Of a stretch of DNA of 64,000 nt, positions 13,001 to 24,575 are shown one piece after another. A program made the position numbers and the translations under genes. The DNA lies in assembly GCF_000715075.1 (NCBI RefSeq), contig NC_134102.1, forward strand, positions 44,835,348 to 44,899,347, given 5' to 3'. The DNA comes from Nicotiana tabacum (taxonomy: Eukaryota; Streptophyta; Magnoliopsida; Solanales; Solanaceae). Under the pieces are notes generated by a model. That model searched no databases and was not told where the DNA came from. It saw only the letters and a program-made list of their open reading frames with translations. Position 1 is the stretch's first letter. Each line of letters begins with the position of its first letter.

Positions 13001-13880
13001 TACCTCAATCGTTCGCTAGACTCGCATTCATTCTCCTAACACTCAAGTTAACTTTCTCAACCAGATTCCAATTCAAATCTCAACACATACGCCCCGCTGG
13101 CAAAAAAGAGACTCTTTATTCATATTATAAGGAACACACCTACGTAGATTACCCCGTAAGGGATAACCCACCTGCTTAACCTTAAATTAGTATCTTGCTA
13201 AACCCTTTCGTAGTTACAATTACTATGAAGTCACTTAATCTTTCTGAGTCCAACTCATTAACCAGACATGAGAATTTAATTTTTCCCAAAATTTAACAAC
13301 GTGAAAAATCCTTCAAAACATTAATACTCAAGACTGTACGTCACATCAAAACAAAAATCAAGCACCCAATGGCCTCTCTTTTACATTTCAAAGAAATCCC
13401 TCTTGTCACATTCAAACAATCTGAACGCATCTCGCAGTCACATCATACTCACCACATAGTCATTCCACTGTACATCGAGCCACAAATTCTACTCATAGGG
13501 ACATTGCCGGACATATGCGTCCAATTTTACAAGTTACCATTGAAGCTACCGAGCTCAAGCTGCGGTCTAACCATGGCCTCAAGTCCTCCAGACTGAACCA
13601 TCACCATAACACAGAATACACATCTCGAATCTCGTTCATATAATCACAAGCAGCTGGCGCACAACCGATACCGAGCGCTCATGTGCGCATACGAATGCAA
13701 GGAAGGAATTCGAATAGTTACACTTCGAGATGAATCAATGCCACACGATAAAGAAAGAAAGATAAGAAGTATATCCTAAATGTCCTGTAGCCTCTCGAAG
13801 ATAGGTATGGACGTCATCGTACCGATCCGCAAGGCTCTACTAGACACTTGCTCATGACTTGTAGAACCTATGAACCTAGA
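10027..13880 (-). mobile_element. Interior of element C, no recognisable gene
   Basis: 3.85 kb between primer site and polypurine tract with only short, unrelated reading frames (100 codons at most). It stays colinear with the interior of L (60667-64000) over the whole overlap. For example 11220-11400 aligns to 62990-63160, with about 53 differences in 171 positions. The substitution pattern there gives no consistent codon-position bias (16/16/21), so a conserved protein is not supported. It is probably mobilised in trans, if it ever was. Confidence 0.75.
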
Positions 13881-13892
13881 GCTCTGATACCA
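13881..13892 (-). other. Primer binding site (tRNA-Met type) of C
   Basis: On the minus strand tggtatcagagc follows the LTR end after two bases. It is identical in the first 12 bases to the site of L at 60655 and to that of J at 45198. Confidence 0.88.
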
Positions 13893-13894
13893 CC

Positions 13895-15029
13895 TGTCAC
13901 GACCAAAAATCCAACTAGTCGTGATGGAACCTAACCCCACCCGCTAGGTAAGCCAGTTAACCACTAACCAATTCCAATAACAATAAATTAAGCAATTAAG
14001 TAAAGAAATTATCTAAATCTTATATATTCCCCAAGAACTGGTAGTACAAATCATGAGCTTCTAATAATGGAGTTTACAAAGCGGAAATAAAATAAATACA
14101 TAGTGTGTTTGAATAGTATATAAATAGAGTTTTACAGATCTAAAGCTACCATGAACATGAAGCAGCTACAGCCAAGACGCAGGTACATCTTCAATCCAGC
14201 TTCTATCGAACACAACAACATCTTCATGCAAGGTATAGAAGTGTAGTATGAGTACAACCGACCCCATGTAATCAATAAGTAACAAACCTAACCTTAAGTT
14301 GAAAGTAGTGACGAGCTAACAGAAAGGTCGGGTCCAACACCAATATTCCACAATAGTTCATAACAGCATAGTACAATAACAAAGAAGAATCTCAGAAATA
14401 AAAGGCTCAGTTCGTTCACAGTTCCAGAAAATAGGCATTTCTTTTCAAGCATCTCGGTAAAAATCCAAATCTTTTACCGAAAAGCCAATATACGAGTAAG
14501 TTTGAAAACTGTGATTTTTTCCAAAAACTCCTTTCAACAAATAGTAAGATGTTTCATTTTCAAATAGCATGAGGAAGGTACTTCTCTATGCCTACATGTC
14601 AAGATACAGGTAAAATCATAAATGTCCCCAAAACTAGGTAGCAAAAGGAAATGCACCTCTATGCATGTATCTCAAGTACGCATGTCAAATGCAATGCATC
14701 CCGATGATGAGCTCATATACTCACGCTCTTAGAGTACTCATCTGACTGCCTCGCATTCTCTCTCACTATGCTCAGCACACTCAATCACTCAGAGTTGTGC
14801 AATACCCATTGCGGCGTACAACCCGATCCCTGTTTATAGTCGACTCATCTCACTAGGGGTGTGCAGACTCCGGAGGGGCTCCTTTCAGCCCAAGTGCTAT
14901 ATCGCTGCAGCGTGCAACCGGGCCCAATCATATAAATAGCCATAAAGCTCGTTGCGGTATGCAACCCAATCCACAGAATGTAATCAATATATCACTGCGG
15001 CGTGCAACCCGATCCCATAAAATATAATC
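13895..15029 (-). mobile_element. Truncated 5' LTR of element C
   Basis: Starts tgtcacgac (plus reading) and stays closely similar to 6783-7921 up to 15029, where similarity stops abruptly in a 'cccataaaatataatc' stretch. About 2.1 kb of the LTR, including U3 and TATA, is missing. The missing U3 means a deletion after insertion, or replacement by the DNA to the right. Confidence 0.88.
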
Positions 15030-15158
15030 TAGTAGTAATTTGAGATAATACTATGAGTAATTTTAATTCGCCTAATAAGAAATCATAGGTAATTCGGATA
15101 AAAGAGGAAAAATCAGAACTCATAGGATCGGAGAACTAATCATAACTCTGGAATATTA
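15030..15158. other. Short unassigned stretch
   Basis: 129 bp of AT-rich DNA between the truncated C LTR and the copia-like element. No homology to other parts of the window and no coding potential seen. Confidence 0.5.
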
Positions 15159-16494
15159 TGTTAGGATTTGCCCTGATTTTCTTACCATATTTAAAATTTT
15201 CTTTTACTTGAAGGAATGGTATAATATTTACCATAATTGATTTACTTTTTCTAAAAGAAAAATATAGATCTCTTCTATAATCTATATATCCTTCCTTAGA
15301 AGAAAAGGTTGTGGACCTCTATAAATTGAGGATTACTCATTCACATAAAAATACAATAGCATCTGCAATATAGTACTTAATAGAGTCATGTTTAGGGTGG
15401 AACTTTTTCTTTTAATATTTTATGGTCTCTTTTATATAGTAGGTTGTTCATCTCCTCCTATACAAGTGTAAGTCAATTGATAAAATCACATTATAATATT
15501 ATTTTTTTATATAATTCTATTTTATCGTCTCTAAGATTTATTTTATTTGCTTCCTCATGACACTTGTTATTTCGATCCCAACAAGTGATAGCAGAACCAA
15601 CAGTGAGGTTAAAGATAGGTTCAAGGCGGGTTAAGGTCAAGTTGCAGCCAATTTGACGATAATGAAGATTTTTGTCAAAAAAGGTATATCCCAAAATACT
15701 ACATGCGGAGATATTTAACTACATTTTCAAAATTTATATTGTTGCTTAAAAACAAAAATCATTTTCAGCACATGCTTTATATTAACCATGGTCCCCAATT
15801 ATTAACTTATGCTTACATTTAGATCATAGACTTTCACTTTTAGCCCTGCTCACTTTTAATGTAAAGGTTTTACTTGTAACCTTGATCACTTTAAATCTAG
15901 GGTTCCAAATTTTTTAATTTGTTCTCATTTTTAACGCACAAGGCTTCAATTTTTAATCTGTGCCTACTTTTAACCATGTTACACAACAGTAATGAAGATT
16001 ATGTGAAGATAGCGAATCAAGTTTGGTCAGGAAAATTCAGGCCAAATTGGAGAATTGTTAGAATTTGACTGGTTTTCTTACCATATTAGGATTTTTCTTT
16101 TACTTAAAGGAAGGCCAGTATATTAACAATAATAAATTTTATTTTTCCTAAAAGGAAAATATAGATCTCTTCCATACTCGACAGATTATTTCTTGGAAGA
16201 AAGGGTTTTGGACCTCTATAAATTGATGATCCATCATTCAGCACAATAACACTAAAACATCCACAATATAGTCCTTAATAGAGTTATATTTAGGGGGAAA
16301 TTTTTTCTTTTAATATTTTGTAGTATCTTTTATATATTAGATTATTCATCTCCTCCTATATAAATGTAGGTCAATTGATCAAGTCACAATATAATATCAT
16401 CTTTTGATATATTTCTCTTTTGTCGATTAATTTATCTTTTCCAAGGTTTACTTTGTTAGCTTCCTCTTGACATCTTGTTATTTCGATCCCAACA
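15159..16494 (+). mobile_element. Miniature copia-like LTR element (TRIM/SMART-like)
   Basis: Two direct LTRs, 15159-15583 (425 bp) and 16056-16494 (439 bp). Both start tgttag and end gatcccaaca, each with a tataaat box (15320 and 16217). The interior is only 472 bp. A primer-site-like 'tgatagcagaacc' follows the left LTR and matches 10 of 13 bases of the tRNA-Met site. The interior has no gag or pol. Flanks are tatta on the left and tattc on the right, a 4/5 target duplication. LTR style and primer suggest Ty1/copia ancestry. The LTRs are longer than those of classical TRIMs. Confidence 0.8.
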
Positions 16495-16679
16495 TATTCA
16501 TCTCATCTGAAGTAGTTTTTATACTTTGCTTTCGTGTTTTCATTATAATTAAGTGTTTAGTTTCTGCAATCTTGATTTAGTAACTAAACATCCCACCTTG
16601 ATAAGCTTGAACACTTTAAAAAATTTAGTTGGCTTAGTCAGAAATTCATGACAAGTCCCTATTTATTCCATTAGACTAA
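16495..16679. other. Unassigned spacer
   Basis: About 180 bp between the miniature element and the split MITE. No gene or repeat recognised. It ends in taa, the left copy of the MITE target duplication. Confidence 0.5.
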
Positions 16680-16743
16680 GAGCTTGTTTGGTCAAGCTGT
16701 CAAAAATAATTTATTATTTTGAAAAGTGCTTTTGTTAAGAAGT
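16680..16743 (+). mobile_element. Left end of split Tourist/PIF-like MITE
   Basis: First 64 bp of a MITE whose other 718 bp lie at 54567-55284. The terminal sequence gagcttgtttggtcaa matches the inverse of the right end (gagcctgtttggccaa on the minus strand). Both ends are flanked by taa, the 3-bp target typical of PIF/Harbinger (Tourist) elements. The MITE is interrupted here by E. Confidence 0.8.
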
Positions 16744-18809
16744 TGTAACGACTCGACAGTTCGTTTTGAGCTTTAGCAGTCCATTCGGTGGTTTAAGACT
16801 TTGAGTAGCTTCATATGATATATTATGATGTGAGTGTATAGTCGGCATTGGTTTTTGAGTGGTTCGGGATTGATTTGGAAGAATGACTGTTGATTTGGAA
16901 GCTTTAAGTTGGAAGAGTTGATCAAGGTTTGACTTTTGGGTAAACGGACTCGGAATCGAATTTTGATTGTTCTGATAGGTTCATATAATAATTTTGGACT
17001 TGTACGTATGTTCGGATTTGGTTTGTTTTGGAGGTTCCTTGATGAATTCGACACTATTTGTTGAAAGTTGGCAATTTGAAGAACTTAAAAGTTCATAAGT
17101 TTGACCGAGAGTTAACTATGATGTTATTGCACTCTAATTGGTATTACGAGACTTTGGATAAGTCTATATAGTTGAATTGAACTTGTGCGCAAAGTTGAAA
17201 TTAATCCGAAGTGTTTAAGTGTGATTCAGATACTCTTTTGAAAGAATGAAGATTAATAATATAAGAGAAATGCTATTAAGTTTGAGCCTCGATTCTTTGT
17301 TGTGATATTCCCGTGGGTGTTTTGAGGCTTTGGATAAGTTTGGATAATGTATTTATACATGTTGGTATGATGGGATGGGGTCTCGTGAGGCTCGAGTGTG
17401 TTTTGGATCATTGATTGAGAAACTAGTTAAGTTAAGGATTAGGACTTTCACAATGGTCAATATCGGGTCAAGATAATCACTTTTCGGTGTTTTGAATGCG
17501 CGAGCAGTTTCATTGTGTCTTTTATGATTGAAATGCATATATAGTTTATGTCCGAGAGGTTTCGAATGAGCTTTGGGTGCTAAAACGAAGATCTTATTGT
17601 TGGTTTTTTTTCCTGGGGTAAAACATTAAGAAAATGCCATTTATGCCCCTAAAATTTTTAGATTTTCTTTAAAACTTTAAAACATCATACCTCCCTCATT
17701 TTAAGGCCAAATTGGGTGATTCAAAAGGCTATCTTGGGTGTAATCTCGCAATAATTATGTTGAGCTTATCAAATGTGAGTTTTGAGGTCATCTAGGATCT
17801 GATTCGAGATGGAACAACAATTGCATTTGTTTTACATGTTATGAATTTTAGTCACTTTTTCTCACAAGGTTTTGCAACTCGGATTTAGGAGGCGATTTTC
17901 ACAATTTGGATTGGAGTAAATATTTTTGACTCGGATTTATTTATATTTCATGATTCCAACCTTGAATTTAGCAATTGTTTGATGAATCAAATTGAAAAAA
18001 TTGGGGATTTTAGTGAAAAGTTTTCTAAAACATAAATTGATGATTTGAGGGTCGATTTGAAATCGGATTTGAATGAAAAACATATATTTGGACTCGAATT
18101 GCAATGGGTGTTTGAAATTTGTGAGTTTTGTCGGGTTCTGGGGTGCAAGTCTGGGGTTGACTTTTTTATTTTAGTTAAAGATCAAGTTTTTATTATTCGA
18201 AATTATTTTCTATGACTTTTATTTCTGATATTAAGTTATTTTGGTTAGATTTTGGCTGTCCGGAGGTTGATTTGCACGGGAAGGGCTTATTAAAGTGTTG
18301 ATTTAGCTTATTTGAGGTATTTATTTTGCATAACCTTGCGTGGAGGGATACCCCTTAGGTGCTAATCATGTTATGTTGATCTCTATGATGTGAAAGTGAT
18401 GTGTACATGAGGGTACTTTGTGTAATTTTGACCGGAATAGACCGTAGGCTATTAATATGCCTTAATGTGATAATAAACTTTATATGAAACACATTGAGTT
18501 CCTTTTGTGACTATTTCATCATGATCATTACAATGACTTATCTATTGTCATGCTACATTTATTGTACACCCTTCCGCTTTTATGATTATTGTTATGTCCA
18601 TATGTACTGTTGCAGAAATATGTGAGCTTACATCATGATGGAACATTGGTATCAGTGTTTGCGATATTGTGGCACTTGATGTTATTTTTTTGAGGTGTTG
18701 TGGCACTTGTGGACATGTTGAGCGGATTGATTGGGGGTGTCAGTACGAGGTTTTTGCCATGCGATTGTATCTATTGTTATGCGTGTGGGGCAAAAAAAGG
18801 CTGGTGTTA

Positions 18810-20150
18810 TGATGGTAGGCTATAATTGTATGTTTTAGTTGTTTGTCGCACTCTATTTAATGCACTTTAATTGAGTTTGAGCCTTAATCGCTAGTATTTT
18901 GCACTAATTATATGTTTTATGACTTGTAGGAGTGATTTCGAGCTATGTAGATGTTATGAGATGAATTTACACTATTTTGGAGCTTTGAAGTCTGAGTAAA
19001 AGCCCAAGGATTAAGTTGGAATCGATTCTGGGGATCAACAGACACTAGTGCATTCAAAAAGAGAAACGAAGAATCGAGCCGGTCATCACCCAGGTGTGAG
19101 ATCGCGCACTGGGCGCGCATGTGAGGTAGAACACTATGCAAAATGCGTGGCCTAATGCGCGAGCACCCTCCCAGGTGCGCAGGTCCTGTCCGGGAAAAGT
19201 CCTATTTTGTGAAGGAGAAGGTGTGTTTGTTTGGGCCCGACCCTACTTGGTATATATACATGGAAAAATAGTATTTTGAGGACTTTTGACATACTTTAGA
19301 CCTAAGGAGGCTAAGGAGAAGTGGGAGAAGCAAGAGCACAAGGATTTTATCCTTCAATCCTCACTCAAGATAAGGGTTTGGATTGATTTATCTTTTCCGT
19401 TAACTTAAACTTATCTGTGATGAATTTCTCCATATCTATGGAGTAATTCTTCTTTAGGGACTGATGGATTCTGTGTTTTGAGAATTGTTTGTGGATATTA
19501 ACTCTAATTTTATGTATTGAATCGTTTTGGGTGTTTTAATTGTTGCATATATATTCACATGTTTATGTAATCGAAAGAGGCGTAAGTTGTGATGTTTTTG
19601 CAGTATCTTGTTGGTTGAATTCATTGATTCTTCTTAGTAATCAAAAGAGGCTAGTTGAATTACTGTTTAGATTTGGTTAGGAGAATAATCGAAAAAGGTT
19701 CTCTTAAAACCAATCCACTACGAATTCTTACATATCTTCACCGAGCTTAACTTAGTTCATATTGTGAGGTTGAAACTTAATCAAGAGAGGAGTTTCTACT
19801 GAACATTCGAACTAATAATAGAGTGAATTCGAAAGACTCACTTGAACCTTAGAAGTGAATTAACTAGAGTTAAATCCCAGACAAGTATCTTGAACCTATC
19901 CAATCAACCCCTATTTTCTCCCATTGATATATTTTTTGCTTACTCTTATTTCAATTGTCATTAGCCAATAGTTTAGACTCTTATTTAATTTTAGTTTTAA
20001 TAACATAAATCTCAATTGTTGATCATCTTGGATAGCAATCAAGCTATAAACTACGAAAATATTGTTTAACTCCAATCCACATGGATACGATATTATATAA
20101 TACTATATTTGACTAGCGAGTATATTTAAGTGTGTATTTTGTGCTCGTCA
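18810..20150 (+). mobile_element. F 5' LTR
   Basis: 1341 bp, from tgatggtaggctataattg to gtgctcgtca. It contains a GC-rich block (19095-19190) and a TATA box at 19251-19258. It is followed by an Asp-tRNA type primer site. LTR3 (26331) and the G LTR (27674-29035) belong to the same family, at a few percent divergence by eye over the parts compared; H (31325-33954) is a more distant member. Confidence 0.9.
19251..19258 (+). promoter_or_regulatory. TATA box of F LTR
   Basis: tatatata, about 440 bp into the LTR and directly after the GC-rich block. The homologous positions are tataaata at 31760 in H (+) and a tatatata in the G LTR near 28566 (minus). Confidence 0.6.
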
Positions 20151-20155
20151 AATTT

Positions 20156-20173
20156 TGGCGCCGTTGTCGGGGA
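20156..20173 (+). other. Primer binding site (tRNA-Asp type) of F
   Basis: tggcgccgttgtcgggga lies 5 bp after the LTR. This is the primer sequence characteristic of the Athila/Tat branch of Ty3/gypsy, complementary to tRNA-Asp, and it differs from the tRNA-Met site used by the chromoviruses here. Confidence 0.85.
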
Positions 20174-20297
20174 TTGACAATTGATAGTGTTTGAAATAGT
20201 TTGTGGTGCTAATTCAGGAATTTTTCTTTTTATTTTATTTTCTATTTTTACGTTTGGTGTTACATGACTGTGCGCAAGCTACAGGTTAGACCGGTGC

Positions 20298-21719
20298 ATG
20301 ACTCGATCCTCTGGGAAGGAAGTGCTCCCACACGAATCAGAAATCGAGAAACAACTACGATAGTTGAGGAAGGAAAGAAATCTCCCCGAGAATACAAAGA
20401 AGATTGGGCAATCCTCAACCAAAGAAATTATGGCGGGAGATGAAGATAACATTGATTTGGCTGCAAGAGAGGAAGCCCAACAAAGAGAAAAAGCTGTAAG
20501 GGATGCTGAGGAAATAGCTCTTCGAAATGCACAACTTGTCTATGAAGAGGAGAGAGCTCGAAGAATTGATCTGAATCAACCCTTGGGTGCAGACCAATTC
20601 AGAAATATGGCTCCCAGTGCTGGGAGACCACTTGGAGATTATGCTATACCGGTCTACAACCAAGGTATATCAAGTGTGAGATCACCTCCAGTTGTAGCTA
20701 ATAATTTTGAGCCGAAGCAGGGGTTGCTTCAAACTCTACAAAACAACTGTATCTTCAGAGAAAAGATGAACGAAGATCCAAACAATCATCTGATGGACTT
20801 CGAGGAGATTAAGAACACCTTTCAATACAATGGTGTGTCACAAGATACAGTTTACTTAAGGGAATTCCCATTCACTCTCAAAGATAATGCAAAGCACTGG
20901 CTTTGTAGCTTGCCTAATGGATCGATTAGAATATGGGATGAGATGACCAGAACATTTCCTGAAAACTATTTCTCATCAGCTAAGATGGGCAAGTTTAGAA
21001 GAGAAATCCATAACTTCTTCCAAAACGAGACTGAAATTGTGTTTGAAGCTTAGGAAAGGTTTAAGGAGATAGTGCAAAAGTGTCAACATAGCGGAATTGA
21101 ACTTTGGATGCAACTCCAGGATTTTTGGGATGGATTGACACCAGCCTCACGTAGAACATTGAGCAATACAGCTGGAGGACCATTGATGAAAAAGACTCCA
21201 GAGGAGATAATCATAATTCTGAATGAGTTATCTGAAGACGCAAATCAGTGGCCCTCTGAAATCGCTAAAAGAAGAAGATCAACTGGTGTTCACCAAGTTG
21301 ACGCTAACACATTTGTGTAGGTACAGCTTGATGCCATGGCCAAGGAAATAAGGAAGCTGACCTTAGCCTCGATACATAGTGAGCCCCATGCAGTGTGTGA
21401 TATATGTGGAAGAGGGCACCCTACTCATGAGTGTCAAGCCACAATCGAGAAAGTTAATGCTGTTGGGAATTATAACTTCAATGCAATGGGTCAGAAGCAC
21501 TCCGATTTTTCATGGAGTTCACTTGGGGGTACTGCAAATGCATGGCAACAAAACAATCCCAGATTTCAAGGACAAGGAGCTCCTGGTTTTGTGAATCAGC
21601 TGAGGCCGCAGTTTCAGCCTCAACAGCCAATTCAGCCTGGGCTAAAAGATCTAGTAAAGTCCTTTATTGTTAAGACATATGAGAGATTAGATGCTCATGG
21701 TTCAGCTATCAAATAACTT
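20298..21719 (+). pseudogene. gag: Athila/Tat-type gag (F), one frame with nonsense codons
   Basis: A single frame runs from the ATG at 20298 and continues into protease. It is broken by stops at 20361 (TAG), 21051 (TAG), 21318 (TAG) and 21714 (TAA). Each is one transition from a Gln or Trp codon, and the flanking sequence fits those residues (e.g. EA*ERFKE where relatives have Trp). Gag core motifs: MDFEEIKNTFQYNGVSQD, FPFTLKDNAKHWL, IRIWDEMTRTFPENYF. A CCHC knuckle (CDICGRGHPTHEC) lies at 21396-21434, followed by a Gln/Pro-rich tail. Apart from nonsense changes the frame is open for about 2 kb, so it was coding until fairly recently. Confidence 0.9.
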
Positions 21720-21728
21720 GGCATTGGT

Positions 21729-22864
21729 TTGCGGAACTTGGAGAAGAAAATGGGACAAATTGCAACTGTATTGTGTGAGAGAATCCCAGGTACTCTACCA
21801 TCTGACACAGATAGAAATCCCAAAGGAACGGTAAATGTTGTGACCTTGAGAAGTGGGCAAGTATTGAAAGATCCCACTCCAGTCCAAAAAGAAGTGGTAC
21901 CTGAAAAAGAAGTTGAGGAGCAGCTGAAAAATAAAGTTGATAAGAAGAAGAAAGGTAAGAGAGGCGCTGAGAAAAAGAACAAGGAGGAAACTTCAAGAAG
22001 AGAGGAATCTAATGAGAGCAAGAATATTCATGCTCTACTCTTTCCCCAAAAGATGTATAGAGAAAAGCTGGACACGCAGTTAGAGAGATTCTTAGAGATG
22101 TTGAGATAGGTTAGTGTAAGCTTGCCATTCATAGAAGTTCTCTCACAAATGCCAACTTATGCCAAATTCTTGAAGGATATCCTTACAAAGAAAAGGAAGA
22201 TCGAGGAGACATCGGTAGTCAAGCTCACAGAGCATTGCAGCGCAATCTTACAAAACAAACTCCCACAAAAGTCTAGAGATCCAGGGAGTTTTACAATACC
22301 TTGTTCATTAGGTACTCTTAATTTTGATAAGTCTTTATATGATTCTAGTGCCTCAATTTAATGCCTTTGTCTATTTATAAGAAATAGGAGAATGTGTTTA
22401 GAGAGATAAGGTATACGCCAATATCTTTGCAGCTGGCAGACCAAACAACTATAATACCCGAGAGGACAGTTGAAGATGTCTTAGTTCGCGTAGATAAGTT
22501 TGTATTTACTGTAGATTTCATAGTGGTGAAGATGGAGGAGAATAAAGAGGTACCCCTTATCTTAGGAAGACCATACTTAGCAACGGGCAAAGCAATATTA
22601 GACATACATGATAGAAAACTCATGCTTAGAGTGGGTGAAGAGACGGTGACTTTCGAGATGAATGTGGAGATGGGGGCGATAAAGGAGAAGACATCTGCAA
22701 GTGTAGAATGGAGAGCTAAAAGCTCGAAAGAGAAGGTCCCAGTGATTGAGAAACACAAGTGTGGTGTGTACCCAAAGAAGGTTGAGAAGAAGCTGTCCTC
22801 ATGGATGTGTGCACTAGTTCGTACGAGAAGGATGGAGCCCGACTTCGACTCAGACCCCGACTAG
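21729..22864 (+). pseudogene. pol: Athila/Tat-type protease region (F), then pol ends
   Basis: Continues gag in frame: a Lys/Glu-rich linker, a stop at 22107 (TAG), then VLSQMPTYAKFLKDIL and DPGSFTIPCSLG. The protease active site reads DSSAS at 22341-22355; family members usually have D-S/T-G-A, so the central Gly is lost. A one-base frameshift follows at about 22357. The frame resumes at 22394 with the second protease block (EVPLILGRPYLATGKAILD) and ends at 22862. No reverse transcriptase, RNase H or integrase follows. F is therefore a gag-protease-only derivative, similar to TR-GAG elements. Confidence 0.87.
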
Positions 22865-24513
22865 AGATTCAGGAAAGTTTCCTCTACCTTATGCTTATTA
22901 ATTGTGTGTCATGGGTACATGCCACAACTTAAAGTGTGGGGTGGGGGATATTTATATGTATGTATGTATGTATATTAGTCTTAGTTTTTGTTTGTTAGTT
23001 TTAGCAGATAGAGATAGAAAAGACAAATGAAAATCCCATAAACAATTAAAATTTTCGATTTTTCCCGACGATGGATATCATATTGAGAGGTTTCTTGAGG
23101 GATTAAGTCAAAATAAAAAGACAAAAACATTTTATTTTATTAGGTAGTGTATTAATTTCCCCTTGGTTTTTCTTTGTGCCGCGGTTCTTTTTCAAGGGTT
23201 TTGATTGAACCAGGTGTAGTTAGTTTTTATTTTTGGTTAGGAATAGGAAGCCTTGTGTTGAGAGCTAAATTAAAGATAATATCTCTTAACTTTATTATAC
23301 TTTGAGAATAGTGAGTGCTTTAGTTGTGACACTTAGGCTCAGTTTTTGACATCTAGCATAAGTACGTTAAATTGTATGACCTTAACCTTGTTTAATTGCT
23401 TTGACTAGAGTGTCTTGATAATCCAATCTTGATTGAGTTATGTGCCATGTATGTGTGAGAATTTGTATTATTCTGTGCATTGCATTTGATGTCTAGAACT
23501 TGCCCCGTGTATTTGCAAAGTGAAATAGTAGTTTTATTCAGTCTTGAAAGTGATATAAGCATTTTTTTATTGAGCCAATGATATGAGTTTACCCACCAAT
23601 TTGTTATGTATCGTAGTTAACCATGTTGAGCCTGTAATCCAGTTTCTTTGGCACCCACATTACAAGCCTTATCCATTTGTTTGAATTGACCATCTATTTG
23701 AACCTTGTACCTCTCATGAGCACTTGAATTTGATATGAACTTTGAAAAAGTTGAATTGTGGGGTGGTTGGTTTGGATTTCGAGTGGAACTATTGAAATAA
23801 GGAGAAAGGTGCAATGTTTCGAAAAAGTAAGATCCACTCGAATTGAAAAAGAAAGGAAAAAATAATTGTATGATTGTGAAAAATATTTCTTTATAGTGGT
23901 GACTCTTGATGTAATTGCGATAAAAGAAGTAGGGAGTTAATATATATGGATGTGAAGGTGGAGTCTTGGTTTGACATAAATGTGGGGTTTTGAATGAAAT
24001 GTATGTATTAAAGTGCTTAGGGAGGTGTAGTCACTCTTATATCTAAATGTATCCTACCTGTCCCACAGCTTACATTACGACCAATGAAAGTCCTACTTGA
24101 TCCTTGACTGAATGAACTCAATTAGTGGAGTAGTACACTACGGGAAAGCCTATGGTTCATCTTTTGTGGTATATGAATGTTGTTTCTAAGAGTGAGCGAA
24201 TTCTTTCTATTTGAAGTTTGTAATTGTTCTTAAATTTGATTGTGTGTGGAACTACTCTCTTTTGTTACGAGGGCAGGTGATTTATGAAAGAAAGGTAATG
24301 TAGTTGACCTCTGTGTTAGAGTAAGTGAGCGGGTTATAAATAATGTGTTGAGCTTTTGAGTCAAATTTTTTGGCTAGGATGTTACGATATTATACTTAGT
24401 CTATTTTAAATATTCTTGGTATGATGAGTTATCAAATTTGTTTAAAAAGGTCGTGTCATTATAAAGTGTAATTTGATTGCTCGAGGACGAGAAATGGTTT
24501 AAGTGTGGGGTGT
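22865..24513 (+). mobile_element. F 3' non-coding region with polypurine tract
   Basis: 1.65 kb between the protease and the next LTR fragment, without pol motifs. It ends with 'aagtgtggggtgt', a polypurine tract just before tgatggtagg. An antisense frame of 65 codons (23617-23814, minus) recurs at 25434-25631 only because the region is duplicated. The same region in H (33955-34759) breaks it by indels, so I do not call it a gene. Confidence 0.8.
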
Positions 24514-24575
24514 TGATGGTAGGCTATAATTGTGTGCTTTAGGTGCTTTTCGCACTCTAATTTAATGCACTTTGT
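24514..24575 (+). mobile_element. 62-bp LTR fragment at a duplication junction
   Basis: Starts exactly like an F-type LTR (tgatggtaggc) after a polypurine tract. After 'aatgcacttt' it switches to protease-region sequence equivalent to 22590 onward. This marks the seam between the first and second copies of the 3' region. Confidence 0.85.

Larger units (their letters stand above)
6783..15029 (-). mobile_element. Element C: giant-LTR element without recognisable gag-pol
   Basis: Complete layout on the minus strand: truncated 5' LTR 13895-15029, primer site 13881-13892, interior 13880-10027, polypurine tract 10010-10026, full 3' LTR 10009-6783 (3227 bp). The interior shows no gag, protease, RT or integrase motif in any frame, so it resembles the LARD class of non-autonomous elements. 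A second copy, L (57438-64000), has the same LTR, primer site and colinear interior. It is inserted into B's protease. The high-coordinate end is cut at 15029, so the target duplication cannot be checked. Confidence 0.85.

Noticed and set aside
10027..13880. A conserved protein in the giant-LTR interior
   Set aside because: The third-position bias seen in 33 codons (6/8/16) vanished when the alignment was extended (16/16/21 in total), and frames shift and contain stops.
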